DNA of 64,000 bases from an uncultured Lachnospiraceae bacterium (GCA_903789615.1 CAIFEV010000001.1:248001-312000), one strand, 5' to 3'; shown: positions 43,675 through 53,061, numbered from the stretch's first letter. Made by a program: numbers and translations. Notes: generated by a model not told the origin, from the letters alone.

Positions 43675-46600
43675 ATGAGGGGTAAAGCAAAGACATTCTG
43701 GGTAGTTATACTCTCGATAATCCTTGTACTCTCGGTTGCACAGCCCGGGCTGGCAGAAGCGGCAGGAAGTCTTGTGAGCACGACGGCTGCCGGACAGGTG
43801 AGTCCTGAAAAAAAGGAACAACCGGATGCCGAAAGGGAAACACAGACGACCTTACCGGCTGTCAGTACAGCTTCCGGCGAGATGACAACCGTAGAAGCAG
43901 CGGATAAGGAAACCGTTGTCACACAGCCGGCACCACCTGGCATTCAGACCGAAGCGGTTACGCAGACAGATATTCCGGTTCTGCCTCAGGCGCCTGCCGT
44001 TCAGACGTCTGAAGCGCCTGAAACGTTACCAGAGAAAGGCATTGCAGAGAAAGGCACTGCGCAGCCGCCGGCAGAATCCGAACAAGTGCATACCACCAGG
44101 CCAGCGGATTCCCCGGCGGCGGTCTCCTCCACACAAGCTGCGGAAGAGATTACGCAGAGCACACCGGCGGAGCAGCCGGAAACGCAGATACCGCTGCCAG
44201 ATCAGACCGATCAGCCGGTTGAGGTGGAAACACTCAGCCCTGCTGCAGCGGCCGGGACAAGGACATATACGCTTGAGGGTGAGTACACGGTATGCGTCAC
44301 GTACGGAGAAGACGCAGGAATACCAGAGAACGCACTCCTTCAGGTCAGTGAGATCCGGGATGACGAGCAGGTCCGCAGTTACGCCAGTCAGGCGGCAGAT
44401 GTGCTCGGAGATGAAGTTATCACGGCGGCCCGGTTTTTCGACATTTGTTTTATCAGCGACGGGCGGGAGATCGAACCGGATCCTGCCGCAAAGGTGGATG
44501 TTCAGATATCATTTCATGAGGCAATGGAGGTCGGCGACGGAGAGACTGTGCAGGCGGTCCACTTTGCGCAGACGCCGGATTCATCCGTGCCGGAAATCCT
44601 TCCTGTTGACACGCAGATGACAGAGGACAGCGCCGTTCAGTCCCTTACCTTCTCCCAGAACAGTTTTTCGGTGACCGGAGTCGTCGTCACAGCCGGAGAA
44701 CTGGTGGACGGATGGCCGGCCGATGATGGTCAGTATGTTGTCCTGCTCAGCTATACGAAAAAAGACGGCAGCAGCGATAGCACCAACACCGGGATGAATT
44801 ACTACGCTCTGAAGAACGACGGAACGCTGATGCAGGTGAGTGTGAATGGCGGTACAGCCGTATTTCCTTCAGAGATCCGGGCGGTTGACGATATCAAGCA
44901 TTATGTGTGGACTTCGAATCGTTCGGCCAGAACATTCGCCAACTTATCAGGCAGCCGGAGCGTCTACATCGATCCCTACAACTCACAGGGGGTATCATCC
45001 GCGGCAAGAAAACTATCTGTTGTAAACCGTCACATCAGGACCGCTTCAGCCATCTATTCACGGTATTATTACCTGGCAGTGACCAGAGACGGCACTGAAA
45101 CCGTGACGACGAGAGTGCGTTCCGGGATATGGTCACAGGATTCTCCCGCCGAGGTGACATTCCTGAAATCTTTCGCACTGGATGACACAAAGCCGGGGCA
45201 GGGAAGCGGCGATGAACTTTCGCTGGAAGCCCCGAATGCTGTCAAGACGCTTACGGACAATGGCAACGGGACATATGATCTGTCTCTTGCCGTGCAGGGG
45301 CAGTCCCGCAGCAGTTCGGAGAGCAGCCGGGCTGATGTCCTGATCATTCAGGATACTTCAGGAAGTATGAACGATCCGGTTGGTCAGACTACCCGGATGG
45401 CTATTGCGCGGCAGACACTTGACACGCTGGGAGAGAAGCTTCTCGCGCAGAATTCGGCACAGTATCCCGACCGGGTACGGTTGTCTCTGATCACATTCGC
45501 CAGCCGTGCTTCCGAGGCGTCTGCCTGGACAACGGATAAGAATATCTTTAAACAGTATGTGGGCAATGGAACTCCGAACGGAGGAACCAACTGGGAAGCG
45601 GCACTGTACAGCGCCAATCAGACAGCATTCCGGGAAGATGCGGAAAAATATGTGATCTTCATATCAGATGGACAACCGACATTCTACAGAGGAACGGAGA
45701 CGGCTGGAGCGAACCAGAATGTATACATGAGTTACTGGTTCGCCAAGGATGACGCATACAGCATCGTGCAGAAGGGCATCCACTTCTACTCGATCAGTGT
45801 GTTCGAACCGGAAGAGGTTGCCGGTTACATGGAAAATCTGACGCGGTATGCCTATTCCGGAACGGATTCCGAAACAGCAACCTATCCTGAAGACCGGTAT
45901 TATATGGCCCAGGATGAAGAGGCGATCAAGAAGGCATTTTCCGATATCATCGATGAAATCACACACAAGATCGATTATCAGAATGTTACCGTCTATGACG
46001 GGCTGACCCAGCTTACATCCTCAAGGCTGATCAGCGGAAGCACGGAGAATTTCCGCTACTCCGTGACGGATGCCGACGGAAACGAGGTCCATCTGACACC
46101 GGGGGAGGACAATACGTTTTCCTATACGGTAAACGGAGAAAAACGGACCTTCAGAGGAGCGGCATTCACAGACGGAAACATCGTGTGGAGCATGGATGCA
46201 GACGAGAAGACGGCATTCGCTCTGGATAGCGGATATACCTATAAAGTCACCTTTACTGTCTGGCCGGATCAGGCTGCCTTTGATCTGGCGGCGGGACTCA
46301 TGAACGGAACACTCACATATGATGAACTGCCAGAGGAACAGAAAGCACAGATATCACCGGGAGAAGACGGGAATTACCGGCTGAAAACCAATACCCCGGG
46401 CACAAAGGTGGCATACAGTTCGATCCTGACGGAAAGTGTTGACGGGCAGATCACACAGACGATTGTTCCGCAGGAACCTGCGCAGATCGAAAACCCGGAA
46501 GGAATTTTACTGAAGGTCAGGAATATCCGTGTTCGTAAGTACTGGGTTGATGATCTGGATTCCGGGAAGCGGCCGGAGGTGATCTACTTCAACCTGATTC

Positions 46601-47883
46601 AGGACAAAGGAACGGAGGCCGCGACTACTCTCTTCCGGAATGTTCCATTATCCACGGACAATGACTGGAGCACTCAGATCTATGTGGCGCCGGGACTGAT
46701 CTCGGACGGTGAAGTGCTCGAGAATGGCCACACATATGACATTGAAGAGCCAGAGGCAGATTCACACTACGAACTGAAGACCAGGACCTGGCATCCGATG
46801 CTGAACGGTTCGCAGGACGGACTATATGATTATGACGGCGGCGAACTGAAAGAGCAGATCGCGGAATTTTCCGCATCCAATATGCTGAAGGGCAGCCTGA
46901 TGCTGGAGAAGAAGCTGCAGAGCGCAGATGGAGAGGATATCACGCTTCTGCAGGACGGTTCGCTCAATCCGGCGCTGAAAGATGAGACATTTATCTTCCA
47001 GGTGAATATGACATCGCCCGGCGAGCATTCGGATCAGGATTATCAGCTCCTGTTTTACGGGCAGGATGCCTATGACACCACGGAGGATCCTGAGAGCGGA
47101 ACTTTCGGGGAGATGGCTGCAGGCGGCGTACACGCAGATAACTACTCACTTGCATACGATCCGGAAAAAGGAGAGACAACGGTGCAGATCCGGCTGAAAC
47201 TTAAGATCCATGAACGGATCGTGGCCGCTTATCTTCCAGGCAATACGCGCTACAGCATCACAGAAGCCGGCACCATTTCTCCGGCGAACGGAAGATGGAA
47301 TGTGATGATGACTGTGAATGGCCAGGACAGCGGCGATAAGGCAGAAGGCACCGTCTTGTTCGATGAGGAAGAGGTTATCGGGGTGACTAACCGCTGTCAG
47401 GATGACATACAGATCAGCCTGCGCAAAACAGACGCCGACGGTCATCTTCTGACCGGTGCGCAGTTCATCCTGAATAAGATTCATGAGGACGGGACGCCTG
47501 GCGAAGCTGTTACGATGCGGGGAGAAACTCTCGGAGCGCTCACCGACCGCATAGGAGATCTTCCGGACGGAACATACCGCCTGACAGAGACCCAGGCACC
47601 GGCAGGATACACACGGATACAGCCGCTGGATTTCACCGTAAACCGGGGGAATACCGAAAGCCGGTCTGTTGTGACAGCGGTCTCTGATTCAGAGACAGTT
47701 AAGATCAGCAGTACGGATGATGGTAAGGCCTATACCATAATCATCTCTGACAGTCGGATTTATGAACTGCCAAAGGCAGGGGGGAATGGCATCTACTGGT
47801 ACATACTATGCGGAACGCTGATTTCCATGATTTTCGCCTGTGCCGCAGTTTATGGGAACAACCGGGAAAGGAGGTGCGGGTGA
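43675..47883 (+). CDS. VWA-domain pilus tip adhesin with LPKAG sorting signal
   Basis: A 1402-residue surface protein. A signal peptide (1-27) precedes a Pro/Thr/Gln/Glu-rich stalk-like region (about 30-200). The VWA domain follows, with the metal site DTSGS at 560-564. Collagen-binding B-type and prealbumin-like modules come next (KVRNIRVRKYWVDDL; the E-box YRLTETQAPAGY). The sorting signal is LPKAG (1365-1369), then a hydrophobic segment and a basic tail. ATG 43675 with AAGGGG upstream is preferred to ATG 43636, which would delay the signal peptide. VWA tip pilins mediate host adhesion. Confidence 0.88.
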   Translation: MRGKAKTFWVVILSIILVLSVAQPGLAEAAGSLVSTTAAGQVSPEKKEQPDAERETQTTLPAVSTASGEMTTVEAADKETVVTQPAPPGIQTEAVTQTDIPVLPQAPAVQTSEAPETLPEKGIAEKGTAQPPAESEQVHTTRPADSPAAVSSTQAAEEITQSTPAEQPETQIPLPDQTDQPVEVETLSPAAAAGTRTYTLEGEYTVCVTYGEDAGIPENALLQVSEIRDDEQVRSYASQAADVLGDEVITAARFFDICFISDGREIEPDPAAKVDVQISFHEAMEVGDGETVQAVHFAQTPDSSVPEILPVDTQMTEDSAVQSLTFSQNSFSVTGVVVTAGELVDGWPADDGQYVVLLSYTKKDGSSDSTNTGMNYYALKNDGTLMQVSVNGGTAVFPSEIRAVDDIKHYVWTSNRSARTFANLSGSRSVYIDPYNSQGVSSAARKLSVVNRHIRTASAIYSRYYYLAVTRDGTETVTTRVRSGIWSQDSPAEVTFLKSFALDDTKPGQGSGDELSLEAPNAVKTLTDNGNGTYDLSLAVQGQSRSSSESSRADVLIIQDTSGSMNDPVGQTTRMAIARQTLDTLGEKLLAQNSAQYPDRVRLSLITFASRASEASAWTTDKNIFKQYVGNGTPNGGTNWEAALYSANQTAFREDAEKYVIFISDGQPTFYRGTETAGANQNVYMSYWFAKDDAYSIVQKGIHFYSISVFEPEEVAGYMENLTRYAYSGTDSETATYPEDRYYMAQDEEAIKKAFSDIIDEITHKIDYQNVTVYDGLTQLTSSRLISGSTENFRYSVTDADGNEVHLTPGEDNTFSYTVNGEKRTFRGAAFTDGNIVWSMDADEKTAFALDSGYTYKVTFTVWPDQAAFDLAAGLMNGTLTYDELPEEQKAQISPGEDGNYRLKTNTPGTKVAYSSILTESVDGQITQTIVPQEPAQIENPEGILLKVRNIRVRKYWVDDLDSGKRPEVIYFNLIQDKGTEAATTLFRNVPLSTDNDWSTQIYVAPGLISDGEVLENGHTYDIEEPEADSHYELKTRTWHPMLNGSQDGLYDYDGGELKEQIAEFSASNMLKGSLMLEKKLQSADGEDITLLQDGSLNPALKDETFIFQVNMTSPGEHSDQDYQLLFYGQDAYDTTEDPESGTFGEMAAGGVHADNYSLAYDPEKGETTVQIRLKLKIHERIVAAYLPGNTRYSITEAGTISPANGRWNVMMTVNGQDSGDKAEGTVLFDEEEVIGVTNRCQDDIQISLRKTDADGHLLTGAQFILNKIHEDGTPGEAVTMRGETLGALTDRIGDLPDGTYRLTETQAPAGYTRIQPLDFTVNRGNTESRSVVTAVSDSETVKISSTDDGKAYTIIISDSRIYELPKAGGNGIYWYILCGTLISMIFACAAVYGNNRERRCG

Positions 47884-47886
47884 GTT

Positions 47887-47902
47887 ACCGGATATATCCG
47901 GT
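47887..47902. other. Perfect 16-bp palindrome between the tip adhesin and major pilin genes
   Basis: ACCGGATATATCCGGT begins 4 bases after the stop codon. It is the second perfect 16-bp palindrome in this island. As RNA it can form only a short stem, so protein binding or self-pairing are options. Confidence 0.4.
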
Positions 47903-48002
47903 TTCAGGGCAAACACCGCTTCTTTTAAGGAATCTGCTATACCAAACTGTGTCGAATGACAGAAACAGACAGATTACCCAGGTTCACGGGGGAGGACAAC
48001 AT

Positions 48003-49460
48003 ATGAGAAAATTAAGAAAATTCATTTCCATGCTGCTGACCATGGCACTTATTCTGACAATGAGTACAGCTGTATTTGCTGCTGACAATCCGGCAGTCGA
48101 GAAAGGCGAATCATCCATACTGGTTACCAATCTCAGACACGGCGGTGATTCCGTCGGAGGGCAGACCGTAAAGATCTATCTTGTCTACAGCTTTGATGAA
48201 ACTGACAATGCATGGGTGCTTGCAGATCAATTCACATCTTCCGATCTGCCGGCAAAGGTGACGACAGAAGAAGAGAAAGCGTTGGAAGAAAAAATCGCAG
48301 CGCTGGCTAAAAAAGTGAAGGCGGAGCCGGGAAGCTTTAAAGAGGATGCCTCAGATACTGTGAAAACCGGACAGGCGCAATTCACGGGACTTAAGAAGGG
48401 ACTGTATATTGTCCTGGCAGAAGACGGCACCACGACCGGAGCGGTGACCTACAATCCGATGATTGCGCAGACGTACATGTATCATGAAGATACGCACCTG
48501 ATCGACAGCGCAAAGGCCACGCTGGTCGCCAAATACAGCGAACTTACAATTGACAAGAAGGATGACGATGACGACAAGGCAGTTCACATCGGTCAGGTCC
48601 TGACGTACACGATCAACGGCACAATCCGGCCGGAGGCAGAATACTTCACAATCACCGATACACTCACCGGTGCGGATTATGATTTTGAGACTCTAAAGGT
48701 GAAGGTGGGGAATCAGGTACTCAATGCGAATCAGTACACGCTCACGAAAGGTGCGGATGACCGGAAGGGTTCCTTTGAGCTGACCATTCCAATCACTGAC
48801 AGAACGTTTGACGGAGCGGAAGTCGAAGTGACCTATAAGGCTGTCGTCAATGGCGATGCGCTCAATGGTGTCACCAACACCGTTACCGACATGAATGAGA
48901 CAAAGAGCAAGACCGTGAAAGATTTTACGGCTAAGATACTTGTGGAAAAAACGGACACAGCCGGAAATCCGCTGGTCGGTGCAAGTTTTAGACTCCACAA
49001 GGGTGATAAAATCGCACTCCTGACGAAGAAGGCGGACGGGGTGTATGAGGTCGCCGGATGGGTAGAGGCCGGCGCTGAGGAGCTGAGTGTCATCGCCGGC
49101 GTAGACCAGAACGGCTGCATCATGAAACTGGATAAGACGGCCGCTGCGGAAGTGCTGGGCGTGGATATCGGCGTGTATACTTTTGAAGAGACGGCAGCTC
49201 CGTTCGGATACTCCATCAATGCGAATGGCGGAATGGCATCTGTGAAGATGGAGGACAAGGACCAGGACGGATTCGTGAGCAGTCAGGAAGAACTCGTGGT
49301 GACGAGCGCCACAGGTGAAAATGCAGTCAAGGATACCAGGCTTTCCGGACTCCCGGCCACAGGCGGCAGAGGAACCATCCTGTTCACCGTCGTCGGCTGT
49401 GCCGTGATGATCACAATGGCCGGCCTCTACTTCGCAAGCAAGAAGAGAAGCGCGCAGTAA
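48003..49460 (+). CDS. Major pilin, SpaA/isopeptide type, LPATG sorting signal
   Basis: A 485-residue pilin. The signal peptide ends near AVFAAD (about 27). An N-terminal domain, an isopeptide-type pilin domain (HIGQVLTYTINGTI) and a prealbumin-like domain follow, with the E-box in YTFEETAAPFGYSI. LPATG lies at 450-454, then a membrane helix and KKRSAQ. Class C sortases encoded next should polymerise it. A DDDDDK run is at 187-192. ATG 48003 with GGGGGAGGA upstream is chosen; the open frame extends back to 47808 but has no signal peptide there. Two hairpins after the stop may stabilise this mRNA. Confidence 0.88.
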   Translation: MRKLRKFISMLLTMALILTMSTAVFAADNPAVEKGESSILVTNLRHGGDSVGGQTVKIYLVYSFDETDNAWVLADQFTSSDLPAKVTTEEEKALEEKIAALAKKVKAEPGSFKEDASDTVKTGQAQFTGLKKGLYIVLAEDGTTTGAVTYNPMIAQTYMYHEDTHLIDSAKATLVAKYSELTIDKKDDDDDKAVHIGQVLTYTINGTIRPEAEYFTITDTLTGADYDFETLKVKVGNQVLNANQYTLTKGADDRKGSFELTIPITDRTFDGAEVEVTYKAVVNGDALNGVTNTVTDMNETKSKTVKDFTAKILVEKTDTAGNPLVGASFRLHKGDKIALLTKKADGVYEVAGWVEAGAEELSVIAGVDQNGCIMKLDKTAAAEVLGVDIGVYTFEETAAPFGYSINANGGMASVKMEDKDQDGFVSSQEELVVTSATGENAVKDTRLSGLPATGGRGTILFTVVGCAVMITMAGLYFASKKRSAQ

Positions 49461-49489
49461 TTCCGGCCATACAGACCTCTAATACAGTT

Positions 49490-49520
49490 CATGCGTTGTT
49501 ACGGTTGAAGCATACGCATG
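49490..49520 (+). other. Intergenic hairpin after the major pilin gene
   Basis: CATGCGT (49490-49496) pairs with ACGCATG (49514-49520). No U-tract follows. Confidence 0.45.
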
Positions 49521-49539
49521 ACCGGGATCAGAATATCGT

Positions 49540-49565
49540 CCCCGGAGCCCGTCAGAGCTCCGGGG
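49540..49565 (+). other. Strong intergenic hairpin before the class C sortase genes
   Basis: CCCCGGAGC (49540-49548) pairs perfectly with GCTCCGGGG (49557-49565) around an 8-base loop. No U-tract follows, so it is more likely a stability or partial-termination element separating abundant pilin from sortase mRNA. Confidence 0.6.
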
Positions 49566-49599
49566 AGAATGCCAGATCATTCGGGACGAGAAGGAAGAG

Positions 49600-50505
49600 A
49601 TGAAGCCAATAAAAACAGCAGAGAATAACCGGAAAAGAAGCAGAATACGCGGTCTGATCTGTCTGGCCGGATTTCTTTTCGGCCTTTCTGTACTGTTTTA
49701 TCCGACCGTTGCGAATTACTGGAACCAGTATAGACAGAGACAGCTGACGGGCGACTATGAGAAGCAGATCTTAGAAAAGGACAAGAACGGAGCGATTCAG
49801 TTTGAAGACGAATGGGCAAAGGCTCGTGCGTATGATGAGTCGCTCCAGCCGATCCGGCTTCCGGACTCCTTTGCCGCCGCCGAGGAGCGGGACGGTGAGG
49901 ATCAGACGTATCTTGACTGCCTGAATATAAACGGCAATGGAATGATGGGGACGGTGGAGATACCCGGTATTAAAATTACACTTCCCATCATGCACACCAC
50001 GGCTGAGGATGTCCTTCAGAATGCGGCAGGTCATCTGGAGGGATCATCTCTTCCCATCGGCGGGAACGGAACGCATTGCGTTATTGCGGCACACAGAGGG
50101 CTCCCAAGTGCAGCGCTGTTCACAGATCTGGATACGATGCAGATGGGAGATCATTTTTATCTCCATATTCTGAATGAAACACTGGCATATGAAGTGGAGA
50201 CGATAAGTGTTGTAGAGCCGGAAGATACATCGCAGCTCGGAGTTCAGGAGGGAAGAGACCTGTGCACTCTGCTGACCTGCACGCCGTACGGAGTGAACAC
50301 ACAGAGGCTCCTGGTTACCGGGCACAGAGTGAAATACGACGAGACCGATGCGATAGACGAAAGCCCGGGATCAGTACTGGGAATTAGCTCCCATACAAGT
50401 TATCTTCTGTGGTCTCTTGGCGGCCTGGCGGTGACACTGCTTTTTGTCTGGATATTCATGCACTTTTCGGGAAGAAGACACAATTCAGGGGCAAAGCGGA
50501 CATGA
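49600..50505 (+). CDS. Class C (pilin polymerising) sortase 1
   Basis: A 301-residue sortase with N- and C-terminal membrane helices (about 18-36 and 265-290), the class C layout. Catalytic residues are His165 (IAAHRGL), Cys227 (TLLTCTPYGVNT) and Arg236 (QRLLVTGHR). A segment near 85-92 could be the lid covering the active site. It joins pilin subunits through lysine-threonine isopeptide bonds. GAAGGAAGAG precedes ATG 49600. It overlaps the second sortase by 4 bases (ATGA). Confidence 0.93.
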   Translation: MKPIKTAENNRKRSRIRGLICLAGFLFGLSVLFYPTVANYWNQYRQRQLTGDYEKQILEKDKNGAIQFEDEWAKARAYDESLQPIRLPDSFAAAEERDGEDQTYLDCLNINGNGMMGTVEIPGIKITLPIMHTTAEDVLQNAAGHLEGSSLPIGGNGTHCVIAAHRGLPSAALFTDLDTMQMGDHFYLHILNETLAYEVETISVVEPEDTSQLGVQEGRDLCTLLTCTPYGVNTQRLLVTGHRVKYDETDAIDESPGSVLGISSHTSYLLWSLGGLAVTLLFVWIFMHFSGRRHNSGAKRT

Positions 50506-51380
50506 AGAAAAAAAGGTATGCCTTGCTGTTTTTCGGATTCCTGACTGGATTCTTCATCCTGATGTACCCGTCGTTTGCGGATGCGTGGAATCGTCACCGC
50601 AATAAGCTTCTGGCGGCAGAGTATGAGGAGACTGTCTCTGAGATTCAGTCAGATGAGATAGAAAGAATTGCCGGGGAGGCCCGCGAGTACAACCGGCAGC
50701 ACACCGTCAATGAAGTACAGGACATCTTTGAGAATTCTGAAGATTACACACTGTCTCATCCGTATGACTCTCTCCTGAATCCGAACGGAGATGAAGTGAT
50801 GGGATCGATCGAGATCCCGAAGATCAACATTGAACTTGCGATCTATCACGGAACCGGAGCGGAGGCTCTTTCAAAAGGTGTTGGTCACATTCAGGGGACT
50901 TCGATTCCTGTCGGGGGAGTAAATACGCATGCCGTGCTGGCGGCACACAGGGGACTGGCAAATGCGAAACTATTCACGGATCTGGACAGAATGGAAACGG
51001 GCGATATCTTTTTTCTTCATATTCTGGGCGATACGCTGGCCTATCAGGTTGACCAGATTAACGTCGTGAGTCCCGATGACCTGACCCTGATCCAGATTGA
51101 ACCGGGGCGGGATCTGTGCACGCTGCTCACCTGCACACCGTATGGCGTGAATACACATCGGCTTCTTGTGCGTGGAAGCAGAGTGCCCTACAGACCCGAA
51201 GCCGTGTCGGAAGAAAGCGGTAAATACGAAGTCACACTGCAGCAAGATGATCCGATCCGGTTTGCTGCCGCGGGGCTGACAGCTGCATTGATCATCGTTG
51301 TGTTGATGCGCATGATGATAATCCGGAAAAAGAGACACAATCACAATAAGGGGAGGAGTCTTGATGAGGAGGACAAGTAA
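50502..51380 (+). CDS. Class C (pilin polymerising) sortase 2
   Basis: A 292-residue paralogue of the preceding sortase, sharing TLLTCTPYGVNT and AAHRGL. Catalytic residues are His149, Cys211 and Arg220. Membrane segments lie at about 6-25 and 248-265. ATG 50502 overlaps the previous stop codon; the open frame back to 50409 is the other gene's sequence in a different frame. Two class C sortases in one island usually divide work between the shaft and minor pilins. The gene ends inside the start of the minor pilin gene. Confidence 0.93.
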   Translation: MKKKRYALLFFGFLTGFFILMYPSFADAWNRHRNKLLAAEYEETVSEIQSDEIERIAGEAREYNRQHTVNEVQDIFENSEDYTLSHPYDSLLNPNGDEVMGSIEIPKINIELAIYHGTGAEALSKGVGHIQGTSIPVGGVNTHAVLAAHRGLANAKLFTDLDRMETGDIFFLHILGDTLAYQVDQINVVSPDDLTLIQIEPGRDLCTLLTCTPYGVNTHRLLVRGSRVPYRPEAVSEESGKYEVTLQQDDPIRFAAAGLTAALIIVVLMRMMIIRKKRHNHNKGRSLDEEDK

Positions 51381-52458
51381 CGCAATACTGACAGCACTGG
51401 TATCAGCGGTATGCCTGCTCGCTGGTGCAGTACAAGTGAACGCGTCCGGCCTGTATTCGAACCTTGGCCTGGATGAGGCGCAGGACTGTACCGTGACGGT
51501 TATACTGGAAGATGGAAATACATATGAGCATAAGGAGACGACTCCGATCGAAGGGGCAGAGATTTCGATGGTGAAGGCGGCGTCCCTGAACCCGGACGGC
51601 ACATATGCACTGGAAGAGGCGTTTCAAAGTCTTTCCGGGACGGACTGGGACCGCTTTCTTGCGGAGGACGATGCGGCAGCTGGCGCGAACGCTGCTGACA
51701 AGGCGTGGAAGATAGTTTCGAATGAGCAGATCGAGGCTGACGCTGCGGATGTCACAGATCAGCAGGGAAAGGCGGAACTCCACGCAGGGAATGACTTCGG
51801 CATCTATCTGCTGTATCAGTCCGGCAGGCGCCCGGAATCAACAGCCTGCATGTATTCGGAGATGACGCCGGTTCTGGCATTTATTCCCCTGATGCAGACC
51901 AGAGCGGACGGTGCGGCGGGGCAGTGGATCACGAATCAGACAATGCTGCCGAAGATGCTGGAGAATTATGGGACACACATTAAGGTTAAAAAGCGTGCTC
52001 TAGATGAAAAAGGCAATCTGACGGACAAAAAAGTCACAGGAGCCGGTCTGCAGATACTGGACGGGCAGGGACAGGTGCTGGAGAACTGGGTGACAACAGA
52101 CGTGGATCATGATACCGGCCTGCTGAAGCCGGGGCAGTATACACTTCATGAGCTTGAAGCCCCGGCCGGATACCTGAAGGCAGATGACATCACCTTTGTC
52201 GTGAAGACTGACGGAACACTTGTCGTGGACGGAAGTGCGCAGGATGACAACAGCATCGTGATGGGTGATCCCGTATCGCCCCGGGAGACGACAACGGTTC
52301 AAACCACCGCACCGGAAAGCAGGACAACCGTCGTTGTTTCCACCGGCGACAGACTGAATGCAGGGCTCTGGGCTCTCATCGCGATTGCCGCCGCCTGTGC
52401 CATTCTCTTCGCGCTCATCATGCGCGGAAAGAAAAACGAAGAAGGGCAGCCACGTTGA
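51364..52458 (+). CDS. Minor (probably basal) pilin with atypical VVSTG sorting signal
   Basis: A 364-residue secreted protein. A signal peptide (about 1-27) is followed by two beta domains; the second is SpaA/prealbumin-like with YTLHELEAPAGYL (E-box form). A Thr/Pro linker precedes VVSTG at 324-328, a hydrophobic helix and RGKKNEEG, the layout of a sorting signal without canonical LPXTG. It may be the substrate of the class B sortase. ATG 51364 follows GGGGAGGAG; it overlaps sortase 2 by 17 bases. Confidence 0.83.
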   Translation: MRRTSNAILTALVSAVCLLAGAVQVNASGLYSNLGLDEAQDCTVTVILEDGNTYEHKETTPIEGAEISMVKAASLNPDGTYALEEAFQSLSGTDWDRFLAEDDAAAGANAADKAWKIVSNEQIEADAADVTDQQGKAELHAGNDFGIYLLYQSGRRPESTACMYSEMTPVLAFIPLMQTRADGAAGQWITNQTMLPKMLENYGTHIKVKKRALDEKGNLTDKKVTGAGLQILDGQGQVLENWVTTDVDHDTGLLKPGQYTLHELEAPAGYLKADDITFVVKTDGTLVVDGSAQDDNSIVMGDPVSPRETTTVQTTAPESRTTVVVSTGDRLNAGLWALIAIAAACAILFALIMRGKKNEEGQPR

Positions 52459-52483
52459 CAAATGGTGTGTAAAAGGATATCTT
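52455..52483 (+). promoter_or_regulatory. Promoter of the Rrf2-family gene
   Basis: A consensus TTGACA (52455-52460), overlapping the minor pilin stop codon, with a 17-base spacer and TATCTT (52478-52483). Confidence 0.6.
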
Positions 52484-52486
52484 ACA
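52468..52486. promoter_or_regulatory. Dyad in the Rrf2 promoter (likely self-operator)
   Basis: TGTAA (52468-52472), a 9-base spacer and TTACA (52482-52486) span the spacer and -10 element, where a bound dimer would block transcription. Confidence 0.5.
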
Positions 52487-52541
52487 ACGTAGGGACAATA
52501 CGTGCCGCTTTGTCCGCAGATGCTATTTTCAGGGAAGCCAT

Positions 52542-52994
52542 ATGCAGATATCCACGAAATTCACCATTGCCGTACATATTCTCACAGCTGTGCAGTACTT
52601 TCAGGGACAGACAAAGGTGACGAGCGACTTCCTCGCCTCCAGCGTCGGAAGTAATCCGGTCATCATCCGGAATATCATGTCGCAGCTGCGCAACGCCGGG
52701 ATCATGGAGATCCGGCGCGGTACGGGCGGGATCTCGCTCACAAGGCCACTGGATGCGATAACGTTTCTTGACGTATACCGGGCGGTTGAGACGGGGAGCA
52801 CAGAGGATTTGTTCCGATTTCACGAGAATGTGAATCCGGAATGTCCGGTCGGCAGGAATATTCACGAGGGACTGAACGCTTCTCTGAAAGAAATTCAGAG
52901 CGGGTTTGAAATGCAGCTGGCTGCTCATACGGTTGAGGAAGTGTATGAAAAGGTCAAGTCCGCAGCCCGGGCGCAGGGCGACCAGGATACATGA
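52542..52994 (+). CDS. Rrf2-family transcriptional regulator
   Basis: A 150-residue winged-helix regulator. MQISTKFTIAVHILTAVQYF and SNPVIIRNIMSQLRNAGIMEIRRGTGGISLTRP are typical of the YwnA branch. The only cysteine is in NPECPVGRN, so the three-Cys [Fe-S] site of IscR/NsrR is missing. Some single-Cys relatives sense thiol or disulfide stress. It has its own promoter with a dyad, and a terminator. It is not obviously tied to the pilus genes, although it directly follows them. Confidence 0.86.
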   Translation: MQISTKFTIAVHILTAVQYFQGQTKVTSDFLASSVGSNPVIIRNIMSQLRNAGIMEIRRGTGGISLTRPLDAITFLDVYRAVETGSTEDLFRFHENVNPECPVGRNIHEGLNASLKEIQSGFEMQLAAHTVEEVYEKVKSAARAQGDQDT

Positions 52995-53061
52995 GTCCGT
53001 CGGATGCGGCAGCCGCTGAAGGGATGGAGTCAGTACCGGAAGAAAGAAGCAACATGTAACG

